Positions 43,973 through 52,118 of a stretch of DNA of 64,000 nt are shown here, in pieces (position 1 is the first letter of the stretch; every line of letters starts with the position of its first letter). A program made the position numbers and the translations under genes. Below the pieces are notes generated by a model, which had not been told where the DNA came from, did no database searches, and saw nothing but the letters and a program-made list of their open reading frames with translations. Source of the DNA: Mycobacterium sp. URHD0025 (GTDB lineage: Bacteria; Actinomycetota; Actinomycetes; Mycobacteriales; Mycobacteriaceae); the NCBI RefSeq assembly GCF_000426065.1, contig NZ_AUEQ01000018.1, positions 62,001 to 126,000 on the forward strand, written 5' to 3'.

Positions 43973-44944
43973 CTAACCGGCACCGAGCACCCGCTGGATG
44001 TCGGGTTTCATCGCTTGCAGCTGTGCACCCCAGTAACCCCAGGTGTGAGTGCCGGTCGGCGGGAAGTTGAACACCGCGTTGTTGCCACCGGCGGCCACGT
44101 ACCGGTCGCGGAAATTGAAATTGCTCTGCAGCGCAGTGCCTTCGAGGAACGTGGCCGGTAGGTCCCCACCGCCCAACTCACCCGGCGTACCCGAACCGCA
44201 GTAGACCCAGATGCGGGTGTGGTTGGCCACCAGGCGCCCCACCTGAAGCGTCGGATCGTTGCGCGCCCACGCCGGATCACCGGGTGGACCCCACATGGCC
44301 GCCGGGCTGAAGCCGCCGGAATCGCCCATGGCGAGCCCGATCAACCCGGGCCACGGGTCGGCCGACGGATTCAAGAACGCCGACAACGACCCCGCGTAGA
44401 TGAACTGCTGCGGGTGAAAGGCAGCCAGGATCATCGCCGAGTTGCCCGACATGGACAGACCCACCACCGCATTACCGGACCTGGACACCTTGCGGTTGGC
44501 GGCCAGCCATTGCGGGAGTTCGCTGGTCAAGAACGTTTCCCACTTGTACGTCCAGACCCCACCGTTTCCCGCCGCCTGCTGGTACCAGTCCGTGTAGAAA
44601 CTCGACATGCCCCCGACGGGCATGACCACCGAAACGCCCGATTGGTAGAACCACTCGAACGCCGGCGTTTCGATGTCCCAGCCGTTGAAGTCGTCACGGG
44701 CCCGCAAACCGTCCAGCAGATAGACCGCATGCGATCCCCCGCCCTGGAACTGCACCTGAATATCCCGGCCCATGGCCGCTGACGGCACCGACAGCATCTC
44801 GACCGGTAGACCAGCTCGTGACCAGGCACTCGCTGTCGGTGGCGGTCCGAGGAGGCCGAGCGTGAGAGCTACCGCCAGGGCTGTCAGGAAGACAGTCACG
44901 CGACGGTATGCACTTGTTTCCGGCGTTGAACGTTTGTGCACCAT
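43973..44944 (-). CDS. Antigen 85C-like mycolyltransferase
   Basis: A 323-residue exported serine esterase of the antigen 85 family, which transfers mycolic acids to trehalose and arabinogalactan in the cell envelope. The signal peptide is about 1-40. Signatures: VQFQGGGSHAVYLLDGLR, GWDIETPAFEWF, the nucleophile elbow GLSMSGNSA (Ser164), FLEG (Glu268) and GTHTWGYWG (His300), so the triad is complete. It has no cysteine pair in the loop before TYKWETF and most resembles Ag85C in GLSMSGxSA and FNFPPxGTH. Start ATG 44944 (an in-frame GTG follows at once). It lies between menC and an acyl-CoA ligase gene, not its usual setting. Confidence 0.92.
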   Translation of the reverse strand: MVHKRSTPETSAYRRVTVFLTALAVALTLGLLGPPPTASAWSRAGLPVEMLSVPSAAMGRDIQVQFQGGGSHAVYLLDGLRARDDFNGWDIETPAFEWFYQSGVSVVMPVGGMSSFYTDWYQQAAGNGGVWTYKWETFLTSELPQWLAANRKVSRSGNAVVGLSMSGNSAMILAAFHPQQFIYAGSLSAFLNPSADPWPGLIGLAMGDSGGFSPAAMWGPPGDPAWARNDPTLQVGRLVANHTRIWVYCGSGTPGELGGGDLPATFLEGTALQSNFNFRDRYVAAGGNNAVFNFPPTGTHTWGYWGAQLQAMKPDIQRVLGAG

Positions 44945-44946
44945 GT

Positions 44947-45026
44947 CGGCACCCCACATCTCGCGCACACGTATGGAGCCGAAGCTACTCCGCTCGGAAC
45001 GGGAAAAACAGAGGTGTGGGGCGCCG
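44947..45026. promoter_or_regulatory. 16-bp inverted repeat between acyl-CoA ligase and Ag85C-like gene
   Basis: The arms CGGCACCCCACATCTC (44947-44962) and its reverse complement with two mismatches (45011-45026) enclose 48 nt, immediately after the ligase stop and immediately before the Ag85C-like start, on the minus strand. It could end ligase transcription or flank the mycolyltransferase promoter. Confidence 0.45.
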
Positions 45027-45030
45027 ATTC

Positions 45031-46596
45031 CTACACCGTGGCGCGGTCGCGCCCCTCCCAGTACGGCTTGCGCAGATCCTTCTTGAGGACCTTACCGGTG
45101 GGGTTGCGGGGCAACTCGTCGACGATGTCAACCGTTTTGGGGCATTTGTAGGCCGCCAGGTGCTCGCGGGCAAACGCGATCAGATCCCGTTCGGAAACGT
45201 TCCCATCCAGTGTCACAACGGCTTTCACGGATTCGCCCCATTTTTCGTCGGGCACGCCGATCACCGCGACCTCGGTGACCGCGGGGTGTTCGGCCAGCAC
45301 CCGCTCGACCTCGATCGAATAGATGTTCTCGCCACCGGAGATGATCATGTCCTTGAGCCGGTCTTCGACGAAGATGTACCCGCCGTCGTCGACGCGTCCG
45401 ATGTCGCCGGTGCGGAACCAGCCCTCCGGCGTGATCGACTCCGCCGTAGCCTCCGGCCGGTTGAGATATCCCTTCATCAATTGCGGTGTGCGGAACCACA
45501 ATTCACCCTGTTCGCCGATCGGAACGTCGGCACCGGTGTCGGGGTCGACCACCTTGACCTCCCCGCCGGGGACAACGGTGCCCGCACTCCTGAGCCGCGC
45601 CTCGCTCGCCGCGCGGTGATCTTCCGGGCCCAGCCGGCTGATCGCGCCCGCCACCTCCGTCAACCCGTAAACCTGGATGAATTCCGTTTCCGGCCACGCG
45701 TCGAGCGCAGAACGCAACAGCGGCAACGGCATCGGCGACGCGCCGTAGGCGAACGTCTTGAGCGCACCGAACAGCTTGACCGCGTCCTCGCCCGTGTCGA
45801 ACACCTTGGCCAGCACGGCAGGCACGAGGAAGGTCCGGTTGGCGCCCGCCAGGATTCCGCCGGCCAGTGCCATGCCGTCCACATCGCGCGTCATGTACGT
45901 CGGCGCCCCGTGGTGCAGCCCCCACTGCATGTAGGACGACCCGCCGACATGGAACAGCGGCATGGCGACAAGACTCTTGTCCCCTTCACTGAGGGTCCAG
46001 CCATCGAATGCGTTGAGGGTGTGGGCGATGACGTTGCCGTGCGTGAGCGCAATACCTTTCGGCCGGCCGGTGGTGCCCGAGGAGTACATGATGATGCATG
46101 GGTCGTCAGGCTGTACTTCCGGCGAACGACCGACCGCGCAGGCATCGGCAAGGAGCGCTTCGTACTCGTCCCCCTCGCCGCCCTCGGGGGTCACCGTGAC
46201 GATGTGCTCGACGGACGTGAGCCGGTCAGCGATCGCGTCGATGCCCGGCCGGAGCTCCTCGCCGACCACCAGTACCTTGGCCCCGCAGTCGTTGAGCACG
46301 TAATCTAACTCGTCGGCGGCGAGCCGGAAGTTGATGATGGCGTTGGCTGCCCCGAGCGACGCGGCCGCCAGGGTCAGCTCGACGCACGCGGGGTGGTTCT
46401 TGTCGAGGAACGCGACCACGTCGCCACGCCCCACACCCCACGCACTCAACGCGCCGGCCAGCCGCCGGATCCGGTCGTCGAACTGCGACCAGGTCCACGT
46501 GCGGCTCAAATAGGTGACCGCCTCGGCGTCAGGTTCGGTCGCCGCCCAGTGGGCGACACGTTCGTCCAGAAACTTCGGTGCCGGCAAATCTGACAT
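45031..46596 (-). CDS. Acyl-CoA ligase (FadD-type)
   Basis: A 521-residue AMP-forming ligase. It has the phosphate-binding YSSGTTGRPKGIALTHGN, YGLTEVAGAIS, the RTGDIGRVDDGGYIFVEDR hinge region and the C-terminal catalytic lysine in RNPTGKVLKKDLR. It would activate a carboxylic acid to its CoA thioester through an acyl-adenylate. It starts 29 bp after the amidohydrolase gene on the same strand, so the two form a likely operon. It is not FadD8, which is encoded at 49177-50778. Confidence 0.9.
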   Translation of the reverse strand: MSDLPAPKFLDERVAHWAATEPDAEAVTYLSRTWTWSQFDDRIRRLAGALSAWGVGRGDVVAFLDKNHPACVELTLAAASLGAANAIINFRLAADELDYVLNDCGAKVLVVGEELRPGIDAIADRLTSVEHIVTVTPEGGEGDEYEALLADACAVGRSPEVQPDDPCIIMYSSGTTGRPKGIALTHGNVIAHTLNAFDGWTLSEGDKSLVAMPLFHVGGSSYMQWGLHHGAPTYMTRDVDGMALAGGILAGANRTFLVPAVLAKVFDTGEDAVKLFGALKTFAYGASPMPLPLLRSALDAWPETEFIQVYGLTEVAGAISRLGPEDHRAASEARLRSAGTVVPGGEVKVVDPDTGADVPIGEQGELWFRTPQLMKGYLNRPEATAESITPEGWFRTGDIGRVDDGGYIFVEDRLKDMIISGGENIYSIEVERVLAEHPAVTEVAVIGVPDEKWGESVKAVVTLDGNVSERDLIAFAREHLAAYKCPKTVDIVDELPRNPTGKVLKKDLRKPYWEGRDRATV

Positions 46597-46625
46597 GCCC
46601 AGAGCGTGCCACGACGCGCGAGCCG

Positions 46626-48245
46626 TCAACCGGCTTTCGGGTAAACCTGGCGCCCGGCCAGGAACGTGGCCTGTACCTCCAGGTCCGCGATGCTCTGCGG
46701 GGCGGTCGCGCGGGGGTCCGCCGACACGATCACCAGGTCGGCGTACTTGCCGACCTCGAGCGAGCCGATCACGTTGTCGGCGAACAACTGCCATGCCGCG
46801 TCGATGGTCTGCGCCCGGATCCCCTGCTCGACGGTCAGCCGCTCTTCGGGCGCCATGACGCGACCGCTCGGCGCGGTCCGCGTGACCGCCACGCTGATGT
46901 TGCGCAACGGCTCCTCCGGGGTGACCGGCGGATCGTTGTGCAGCGAGATCCGCATACCGGTCGCCACCGCCGACCCCGCCGGCATCCAGCGTCCGCCGTG
47001 CTCGGGGCCGAACAACCCGTCGACGAGCACGTCTCCCCAGTAATGCAGGTGATCGACGAACAGACTGCACGTCACACCGAGGGCATGCGCACGCCGCAAC
47101 TGCTCGGGTGTGATGGCGCCGACGTGTTCCAGGCGCAAGCGGTGATCATCGCGAGGATGCGCGCGCAAGGCTTCTTCGTAGACGTCGAGGATGGTGTCGA
47201 CCCCGGCATCGCCGTGCACGTGGCAGGCCAGCTGCCAGCCGTGCGGAAAGAACGTACCGACGATCTCGGCGAGCTGCTCTTTCGTGTAGTTGGCGTGCCC
47301 GCAGGAGCCGGGCACCACGCCGATGGTCCGGGTGGCGTCGGTATCCAGGTACGGAAACGTCAGGTCGATGTTGCCGATCCACGGCGACCCGTCGACCCAG
47401 ATCTTGATGCCGACCTGGCGCACCATGTCGTCACCCTCGGACGGGCTGGCGTCGGTGTGCAGCGCCGCCGTGGACATCTCGTAGGTGCGCAGCCGCACCG
47501 TCAACTGATCGTGCAACTGCGCCAGCAACGGCCGGAACATCGGGTCGAACGCCATCTCCGAGCATGTGGTCAGCCCGGCGCGGTTCAGCCGTGCGCATTC
47601 GGCGGCCAGCATGGCCGGATAGTCGCTCACCGAGATGGCATCGCCCAGCAGCGGGAACACCGCCCCGGTCTCCTCGGCCGTGCCGTCGAGATTGCCTTCG
47701 GCATCGCGGCCGTACTTGGCGCCCTTGGGATCCGGAGTATCTCTGGTCAACTCCGCGCGCCGGGCAGCCGCGGTGTTGAAGTACGCCTTGTGGCCCGAGT
47801 TGTGCACGATCACCAACGGGGTGTCGGGTGCGACGCTATCCAGCCAGGCCAGGGTCGGATCCGGCAATCCGTTCTGCAGCAAGGGGTCCCAGCCGTTGAG
47901 AAAGGCGCCGTCGGCACCGCGTTGGGCAACCTCGGCATGAATCGCGTCGAGCACCGCATCCGCATCGGGCAGGGTGACCGGACGGATGTCGACGATGCGC
48001 CCGGACAGCGCCACCGCCTCCATCAACGGATGCCCGTGCGCCTCAACGAAACCCGGCATGACACAGCCCTCGACCTCGCGGACATCGGTATCCGCGCCGA
48101 TCCACGGCGTCACCTCCGAGCGGGAGCCGACCGCGACGATGCGTCCGTCGGACACCGCGATCGCCTCGGCAGTGGGCCGCGCGGTGTCGACGGTGAGGAT
48201 GGTTCCGTAGAGAACGAGATCAGCTGACTGCATAGGGCTGGTCAT
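46626..48245 (-). CDS. Metal-dependent amidohydrolase (amidohydrolase_3 family)
   Basis: A 539-residue TIM-barrel hydrolase. It has the entry metal motif FVEAHGHPLMEA, KIWVDGSPWIG, the later His ligands in CHVHGDAGVD and RLEHVGAI, and HNDPPVTPEEP near the C-terminus, as in YtcJ/NfdA-type enzymes that hydrolyse amides or formamides. The ATG at 48245 is followed by an in-frame alternative (MQSADLV). From memory the core gene next to fadD8 in M. tuberculosis (Rv0552) is of this type. Here it is followed by an acyl-CoA ligase in one transcript. Confidence 0.88.
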   Translation of the reverse strand: MTSPMQSADLVLYGTILTVDTARPTAEAIAVSDGRIVAVGSRSEVTPWIGADTDVREVEGCVMPGFVEAHGHPLMEAVALSGRIVDIRPVTLPDADAVLDAIHAEVAQRGADGAFLNGWDPLLQNGLPDPTLAWLDSVAPDTPLVIVHNSGHKAYFNTAAARRAELTRDTPDPKGAKYGRDAEGNLDGTAEETGAVFPLLGDAISVSDYPAMLAAECARLNRAGLTTCSEMAFDPMFRPLLAQLHDQLTVRLRTYEMSTAALHTDASPSEGDDMVRQVGIKIWVDGSPWIGNIDLTFPYLDTDATRTIGVVPGSCGHANYTKEQLAEIVGTFFPHGWQLACHVHGDAGVDTILDVYEEALRAHPRDDHRLRLEHVGAITPEQLRRAHALGVTCSLFVDHLHYWGDVLVDGLFGPEHGGRWMPAGSAVATGMRISLHNDPPVTPEEPLRNISVAVTRTAPSGRVMAPEERLTVEQGIRAQTIDAAWQLFADNVIGSLEVGKYADLVIVSADPRATAPQSIADLEVQATFLAGRQVYPKAG

Positions 48246-48429
48246 GCTCGGATGCTAGAGCGTGGTGACGTTCGCCCGGGTGCGTCCCCAGAAATCCGTG
48301 ACGCCGATCTGACACGAACACCTGCCACAGCGGAGGCTTCCCCTTGAACATGGATCCACATGTATCCGCGGCGTCTAAGGACTGCTTGGCGTGCGGATTC
48401 GAAAAACTTCAAAAAGATCCCGGGCACCG

Positions 48430-48457
48430 TGTCGATTTCGTGGGGGTGCCGTTCGAC
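48430..48457 (+). promoter_or_regulatory. Candidate ECF42 promoter upstream of the DGPF gene
   Basis: TGTCGA (48430-48435) and CGAC (48454-48457) are separated by 18 nt. I recall TGTCGA/CGA as the promoter signature of ECF42 sigma factors. The position gives a 5' leader of about 60 nt before the YCII/DGPF start at 48523, and an ECF42-type sigma factor is encoded 2.4 kb downstream. Confidence 0.55.
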
Positions 48458-48522
48458 GTCATAACGAGGGCCACTTGAACAACAATCGACGGGCCCTTCC
48501 CGACACCAGAAGGAGACACACC

Positions 48523-48981
48523 ATGTCGCGTTACATGCTGATCATGCGGTCCACCCCCGAGGCGGAGATCGCGATGGCCGAGCAGAACATCGATTTCGAC
48601 GAGATCATCGCGTCGATGGGCCGGTACAACGAGGAGCTCATCAAGGCCGGCGTACTGCTGGCCGGCGAGGGATTGACCGACCCGGACGAAGGCTTCGTCG
48701 TCGATTTCAACGCCGATCCGCCGGTGGTCACCGACGGCCCGTACACCGAGGCCAAGGAGCTGTTCAACGGGTTCTGGATCCTCGAGGTGTCCTCCAAGGA
48801 GGAGGCCAAGCAGTGGGCGCGGAAATGCCCACTGGGCTGCGGCGTGAAGCTGGAGGTCCGCCGGGTGAGTGAAACCGACGAGTTTCCGCAGGATAACGAG
48901 TGGGTTCAGAAGGAGATCCAGTGGAAGGCCGAGGTGGCCGAGAAGCTGGCCCAACAGGCCCGTGAGGCCGCCAACCGCTGA
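48523..48981 (+). CDS. YCII/DGPF-domain protein
   Basis: A 152-residue protein with a ferredoxin-like YCII fold (RYMLIMRSTPEAEIAMAE then GVLLAGEGLTD) and the hallmark VVTDGPYTEAKEL, the DGPF motif. Proteins of this group are encoded next to ECF42 sigma factors in many actinobacteria; their biochemical role is unknown. The ATG at 48523 has a perfect AGAAGGAG ribosome site. The C-terminal extension (about 115-152) is helical and charged. A candidate ECF42 promoter lies upstream at 48430-48457. Confidence 0.9.
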   Translation: MSRYMLIMRSTPEAEIAMAEQNIDFDEIIASMGRYNEELIKAGVLLAGEGLTDPDEGFVVDFNADPPVVTDGPYTEAKELFNGFWILEVSSKEEAKQWARKCPLGCGVKLEVRRVSETDEFPQDNEWVQKEIQWKAEVAEKLAQQAREAANR

Positions 48982-48982
48982 T

Positions 48983-48998
48983 CGGGGCACAGGCCCCG
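48983..48998 (+). terminator. Small hairpin after the DGPF gene
   Basis: CGGGGC (48983-48988) pairs exactly with GCCCCG (48993-48998) over a 4-nt loop, right after the stop codon at 48981. A short GC-rich stem without a U-tract; may end transcription before fadD8. Confidence 0.4.
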
Positions 48999-49140
48999 GC
49001 GGTCCCTAACCCACCGGGGTCTGGCTCCCACCCCCCACATCAGTGACATTAAGCAACGCCGAGCGACCCGGCGCGCGTAGCGAACTACCTGTATTTCGGT
49101 CCCCGCGGACCTGGTGTTACGCCCACATCGGGGGATCGGC

Positions 49141-49169
49141 TCAACAATTTCTGGAACACGTTCTAATCT
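49141..49169 (+). promoter_or_regulatory. Leaderless fadD8 promoter with KstR-like operator
   Basis: A -35-like TCAACA (49141-49146) is followed after 17 nt by TAATCT (49164-49169), 7 nt before the fadD8 ATG, so the transcript would begin at the start codon. Overlapping this, the 14-mer TGGAACACGTTCTA (49152-49165) fits TnnAACnnGTTnnA exactly, the palindrome recalled for KstR, the cholesterol-catabolism repressor. A bound repressor would cover the spacer and -10. Confidence 0.5.
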
Positions 49170-49176
49170 GGACCCC

Positions 49177-50778
49177 ATGAGTGATGATCTTCTGCACCAT
49201 CCGCTCCATTCCGGCCACCTCACCGTCGGCGCGCTCAAGCGCAACAGAGACAAACCCGTGCTGTTCCTCGGCGAGACCACCCTGACCGGTGGCGAGCTCG
49301 CAGAGCGCATCAGCCAGTACATTCAGGCCTTCGAAGCGCTCGGCGCGGGTAGCGGAGAAGGCGTCGGCCTGCTGTCGCTGAACCGGCCAGAGGTGCTGAT
49401 GATCATCGGCGCCGGCCAGACCCAGGGGTACCGCCGCACCGCACTACACCCTCTCGGCTCGCTGGACGATCACGCCTACGTGCTGTCCGACGCCGAGGTG
49501 ACGACGCTGATCATCGATCCCACGCCGGCATTCGTCGAGCGTGCCGTCGGCCTGTTGGAGAAGGTGCCCTCGCTGCGGCAGATCCTGACCATCGGCCCGG
49601 TACCGCCGGCCCTCGACGGCGTAGCGACCGACCTGGTCGCCGAGGCCGCCAAGTACTCCCCTGTCCCGCTGGTCGCCGCCGAGCTTCCACCGGACCACGT
49701 CGGTGGCCTGACCTACACCGGTGGCACCACCGGTAAGCCCAAGGGCGTGATGGGCACCGTGCGGTCGATCACCACCATGACCACGATCCAGCTCGCCGAA
49801 TGGGAGTGGCCGGAGAACCCGCGCTTCCTGATGTGCACCCCGCTCTCGCACGCCGGTGCCGCGTTCTTCGTCCCGACGATCGTCAAGGGCGGCGAGATGA
49901 TCGTGCTGCCCAAGTTCGACCCGGCCGAGGTGCTGCGGGTGATCGAGGAGCGCCGCATCACCGCGACCATGCTGGTGCCGTCGATGATCTACGCGCTGAT
50001 GGACCACCCGGATTCCCACACCCGCGACCTGTCCTCGCTGGAGACCGTGTACTACGGCGCTTCGGCGATGAATCCGGTGCGGCTGGCCGAGGCGCTCAAG
50101 CGCTTCGGGCCGATCTTCGCGCAGTACTACGGCCAGTCCGAGGCCCCGATGGTGATCTCGTATCTGGGCAAGAAGGACCATGACGAGAAGCGGCTGACCT
50201 CCTGCGGGCGGCCGACGCTGTTCGCGCGGACCGCACTGCTGGACGCCGAGGGCAACCCGGTGCCGCGCGGCGAGGTCGGCGAGATCTGCGTGTCCGGGCC
50301 GCTGCTGGCCGGCGGCTACTGGAAGCTGCCCGACGCCACGTCGGAGACGTTCAAAGACGGCTGGTTGCACACCGGTGACATGGCCCGCGAGGACGAGGAC
50401 GGCTACTGGTTCATCGTCGACCGGGTCAAGGACATGATCGTCACCGGCGGGTTCAACGTGTTCCCGCGTGAGGTGGAAGACGTTGTGGCCGAACATCCCT
50501 CGGTGGCCCAGGTGTGTGTGATCGGCACCCCCGACGAGAAGTGGGGTGAGGCCGTGACCGCGGTGATCGTGCTGCGCCCCGACGCCGCGACCGATGACGA
50601 GGCAGTCGCCAAGGTGACGGCCGAGATCCAGGCCGCGGTCAAGGAGCGCAAGGGCTCGGTGCAATCGCCCAAGCAGGTGATCGTCGTCGACTCTGTGCCG
50701 GTGACCGCGCTGGGCAAGCCCGACAAGAAGGCCGTGCGGGCCCAGTTCTGGGAGGGCGCTGCCCGCGCGATCGGCTAG
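49177..50778 (+). CDS. fadD8: Fatty-acid-CoA ligase FadD8
   Basis: A 533-residue AMP-forming acyl-CoA ligase. The N-terminus HHPLHSGHLTVGALKRNRDKPVLFLG and the ALHPLGSLDDHAYVL segment match what I recall of Rv0551c closely. YTGGTTGKPKGV is the phosphate loop, YYGQSEAPMV the adenylate segment, and TALGKPDKKAVRAQFWE near the C-terminus holds the catalytic lysine. No ribosome site precedes the ATG; a leaderless promoter explains this. In M. tuberculosis it lies near menB with a vapBC pair; here an ECF42 sigma factor and other genes fill that gap instead. Confidence 0.93.
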   Translation: MSDDLLHHPLHSGHLTVGALKRNRDKPVLFLGETTLTGGELAERISQYIQAFEALGAGSGEGVGLLSLNRPEVLMIIGAGQTQGYRRTALHPLGSLDDHAYVLSDAEVTTLIIDPTPAFVERAVGLLEKVPSLRQILTIGPVPPALDGVATDLVAEAAKYSPVPLVAAELPPDHVGGLTYTGGTTGKPKGVMGTVRSITTMTTIQLAEWEWPENPRFLMCTPLSHAGAAFFVPTIVKGGEMIVLPKFDPAEVLRVIEERRITATMLVPSMIYALMDHPDSHTRDLSSLETVYYGASAMNPVRLAEALKRFGPIFAQYYGQSEAPMVISYLGKKDHDEKRLTSCGRPTLFARTALLDAEGNPVPRGEVGEICVSGPLLAGGYWKLPDATSETFKDGWLHTGDMAREDEDGYWFIVDRVKDMIVTGGFNVFPREVEDVVAEHPSVAQVCVIGTPDEKWGEAVTAVIVLRPDAATDDEAVAKVTAEIQAAVKERKGSVQSPKQVIVVDSVPVTALGKPDKKAVRAQFWEGAARAIG

Positions 50779-50786
50779 TTCTCGCG

Positions 50787-50844
50787 CGAGCAGACACAGA
50801 ACTGCCCTTTTCTCTTGGGGAATGGGCAGTTTTGCGTCTGCTCG
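50787..50844. repeat. 21-bp-arm palindrome between fadD8 and the sigma factor gene
   Basis: The 20-nt arms 50788-50807 (GAGCAGACACAGAACTGCCC) and 50824-50843 are reverse complements with two mismatches, one further pair extends the stem, and the loop is 16 nt. It lies 9 bp after the fadD8 stop and about 14 bp before the sigma factor start. It may be a terminator, or one of the dispersed intergenic palindromes of mycobacteria; the AGCAGACGCAAAA core is familiar to me from other mycobacterial intergenic regions. Confidence 0.65.
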
Positions 50845-50857
50845 GCAGAATGGCGGG

Positions 50858-52096
50858 GTGGCTACGGACCTCCGGCAGACGCTCGACGCGGTGTGGCGGA
50901 TGGAGGCAGCCAAGATCCTGGCCACGCTGACGCGCACGGTCGGCGATGTCGCCCTGGCAGAGGATCTGGCATCCGAAGCGCTGCTGGACGCGCTCACGCA
51001 GTGGCCGCAGACCGGCGTGCCGCGCAATCCCGGCGCCTGGCTCACCACGGTGGCCAAACGCAAGGCCATCGATCGCTGGCGGCGCGCGGAGAACCTGGAC
51101 GCCAAGTACGCCGTGTTGGCCCGCGATCTGGCCGAACACGTCGAGGAAACCTGGGATCCCGACCGGATCGATGATGACGTGCTGCGGCTGATCTTCATCG
51201 CCGCCCACCCGGTGCTGTCCCGCGAGGCTCAGATCGCGCTGACGCTACGCATGGTCGGCGGGTTGAGCACCGACGAGATCGCCCGCGCCTTCCTGATCTC
51301 GACCGGCACCGCGGCCGCCCGCATCACTCGGGCCAAGAAGGCTCTGGCCCAGGCCAACCCGCCGTTCGAGGTGCCGCCCCGCGACGAATACCCACAGCGG
51401 CTGTCGGCGGTGCTGTCGGTCGTCTATCTGATCTACAACGGGGGCTACTCGGCGTCCTTCGGACAGCGCTGGATCCGCGACGAGTTGTGCACCGAAGCAC
51501 TGCGATTGGGCCGCGTGCTGGCCGCGCTGGTGCCCGATGAACCCGAGGTCCACAGCCTGGTGGCGCTCATGGAATTCCAGTCCTCGCGCTTTGCGGCCCG
51601 CACCGACGCCGAGGGCCGGCCCATCCTGTTGGAAGACCAGGACCGGACCCGCTGGGACCGTGCGCAGATCCAACGTGGTGTCGCCGCTCTTGAGCGCTCC
51701 AGTGCCGCACGGCAGCAACGGGGTTGGGGCCCTTATGCGCTACAGGCCGCGCTCGCCGAATGCCACGCGGTAGCCCCCACGGCCGCCGATACCGATTGGG
51801 CTCGCATCGTCGCCCTCTATGACGCTCTGCTGCAGATCGCGCCCTCCCCCGTGGTGCAGCTCAACCGCGCGGTGGCCGTCGCGATGCGCTCGGGTCCACA
51901 GGAGGCACTGACAATCGTCGACGGCATCGAGGGTCTGGACGACTCATATCTGCTGCCCAGTGTCCGCGGCGAGCTGTTGTCCCGACTGGGCCGACACCGC
52001 GAGGCCGCCGAACAGTTCGACCGGGCCGCGGCCCTGGCCGACAACGAACGGGAGCGACAGGTACTGGTGGACAAGGCAATCCGCGAACGTGGCTGA
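50858..52096 (+). CDS. ECF42-type sigma factor with C-terminal TPR-like domain
   Basis: A 412-residue extracytoplasmic-function sigma factor. Region 2 (VWRMEAAKILATLTR, AEDLASEALLDALTQWP) and region 4 (MVGGLSTDEIARAFLISTGTAAARITRAKKAL) occupy about 1-180. A long C-terminal extension (about 190-412, GGYSASFGQRWIRDELCTEALRLGR, VVQLNRAVAVAM, GRHREAAEQFDRAAAL) is the DUF6596/TPR-like domain typical of ECF42. These need no separate anti-sigma factor; the C-terminal domain controls activity. The GTG at 50858 is chosen at the domain start. Its usual DGPF partner is present, but one gene away. Confidence 0.9.
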   Translation: MATDLRQTLDAVWRMEAAKILATLTRTVGDVALAEDLASEALLDALTQWPQTGVPRNPGAWLTTVAKRKAIDRWRRAENLDAKYAVLARDLAEHVEETWDPDRIDDDVLRLIFIAAHPVLSREAQIALTLRMVGGLSTDEIARAFLISTGTAAARITRAKKALAQANPPFEVPPRDEYPQRLSAVLSVVYLIYNGGYSASFGQRWIRDELCTEALRLGRVLAALVPDEPEVHSLVALMEFQSSRFAARTDAEGRPILLEDQDRTRWDRAQIQRGVAALERSSAARQQRGWGPYALQAALAECHAVAPTAADTDWARIVALYDALLQIAPSPVVQLNRAVAVAMRSGPQEALTIVDGIEGLDDSYLLPSVRGELLSRLGRHREAAEQFDRAAALADNERERQVLVDKAIRERG

Positions 52097-52118
52097 TACC
52101 CGGCCGACACATGGCACG

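Noticed and set aside
45031..46596. Calling the acyl-CoA ligase next to Ag85C as FadD8
   Set aside because: The protein at 49177-50778 matches the recalled FadD8 N-terminus and orientation; this one is a different FadD paralogue.
49444..51198. Minus-strand frame of 584 codons opposite fadD8
   Set aside because: It is the antisense shadow of fadD8 and the start of the ECF42 gene; no domain and no ribosome site.
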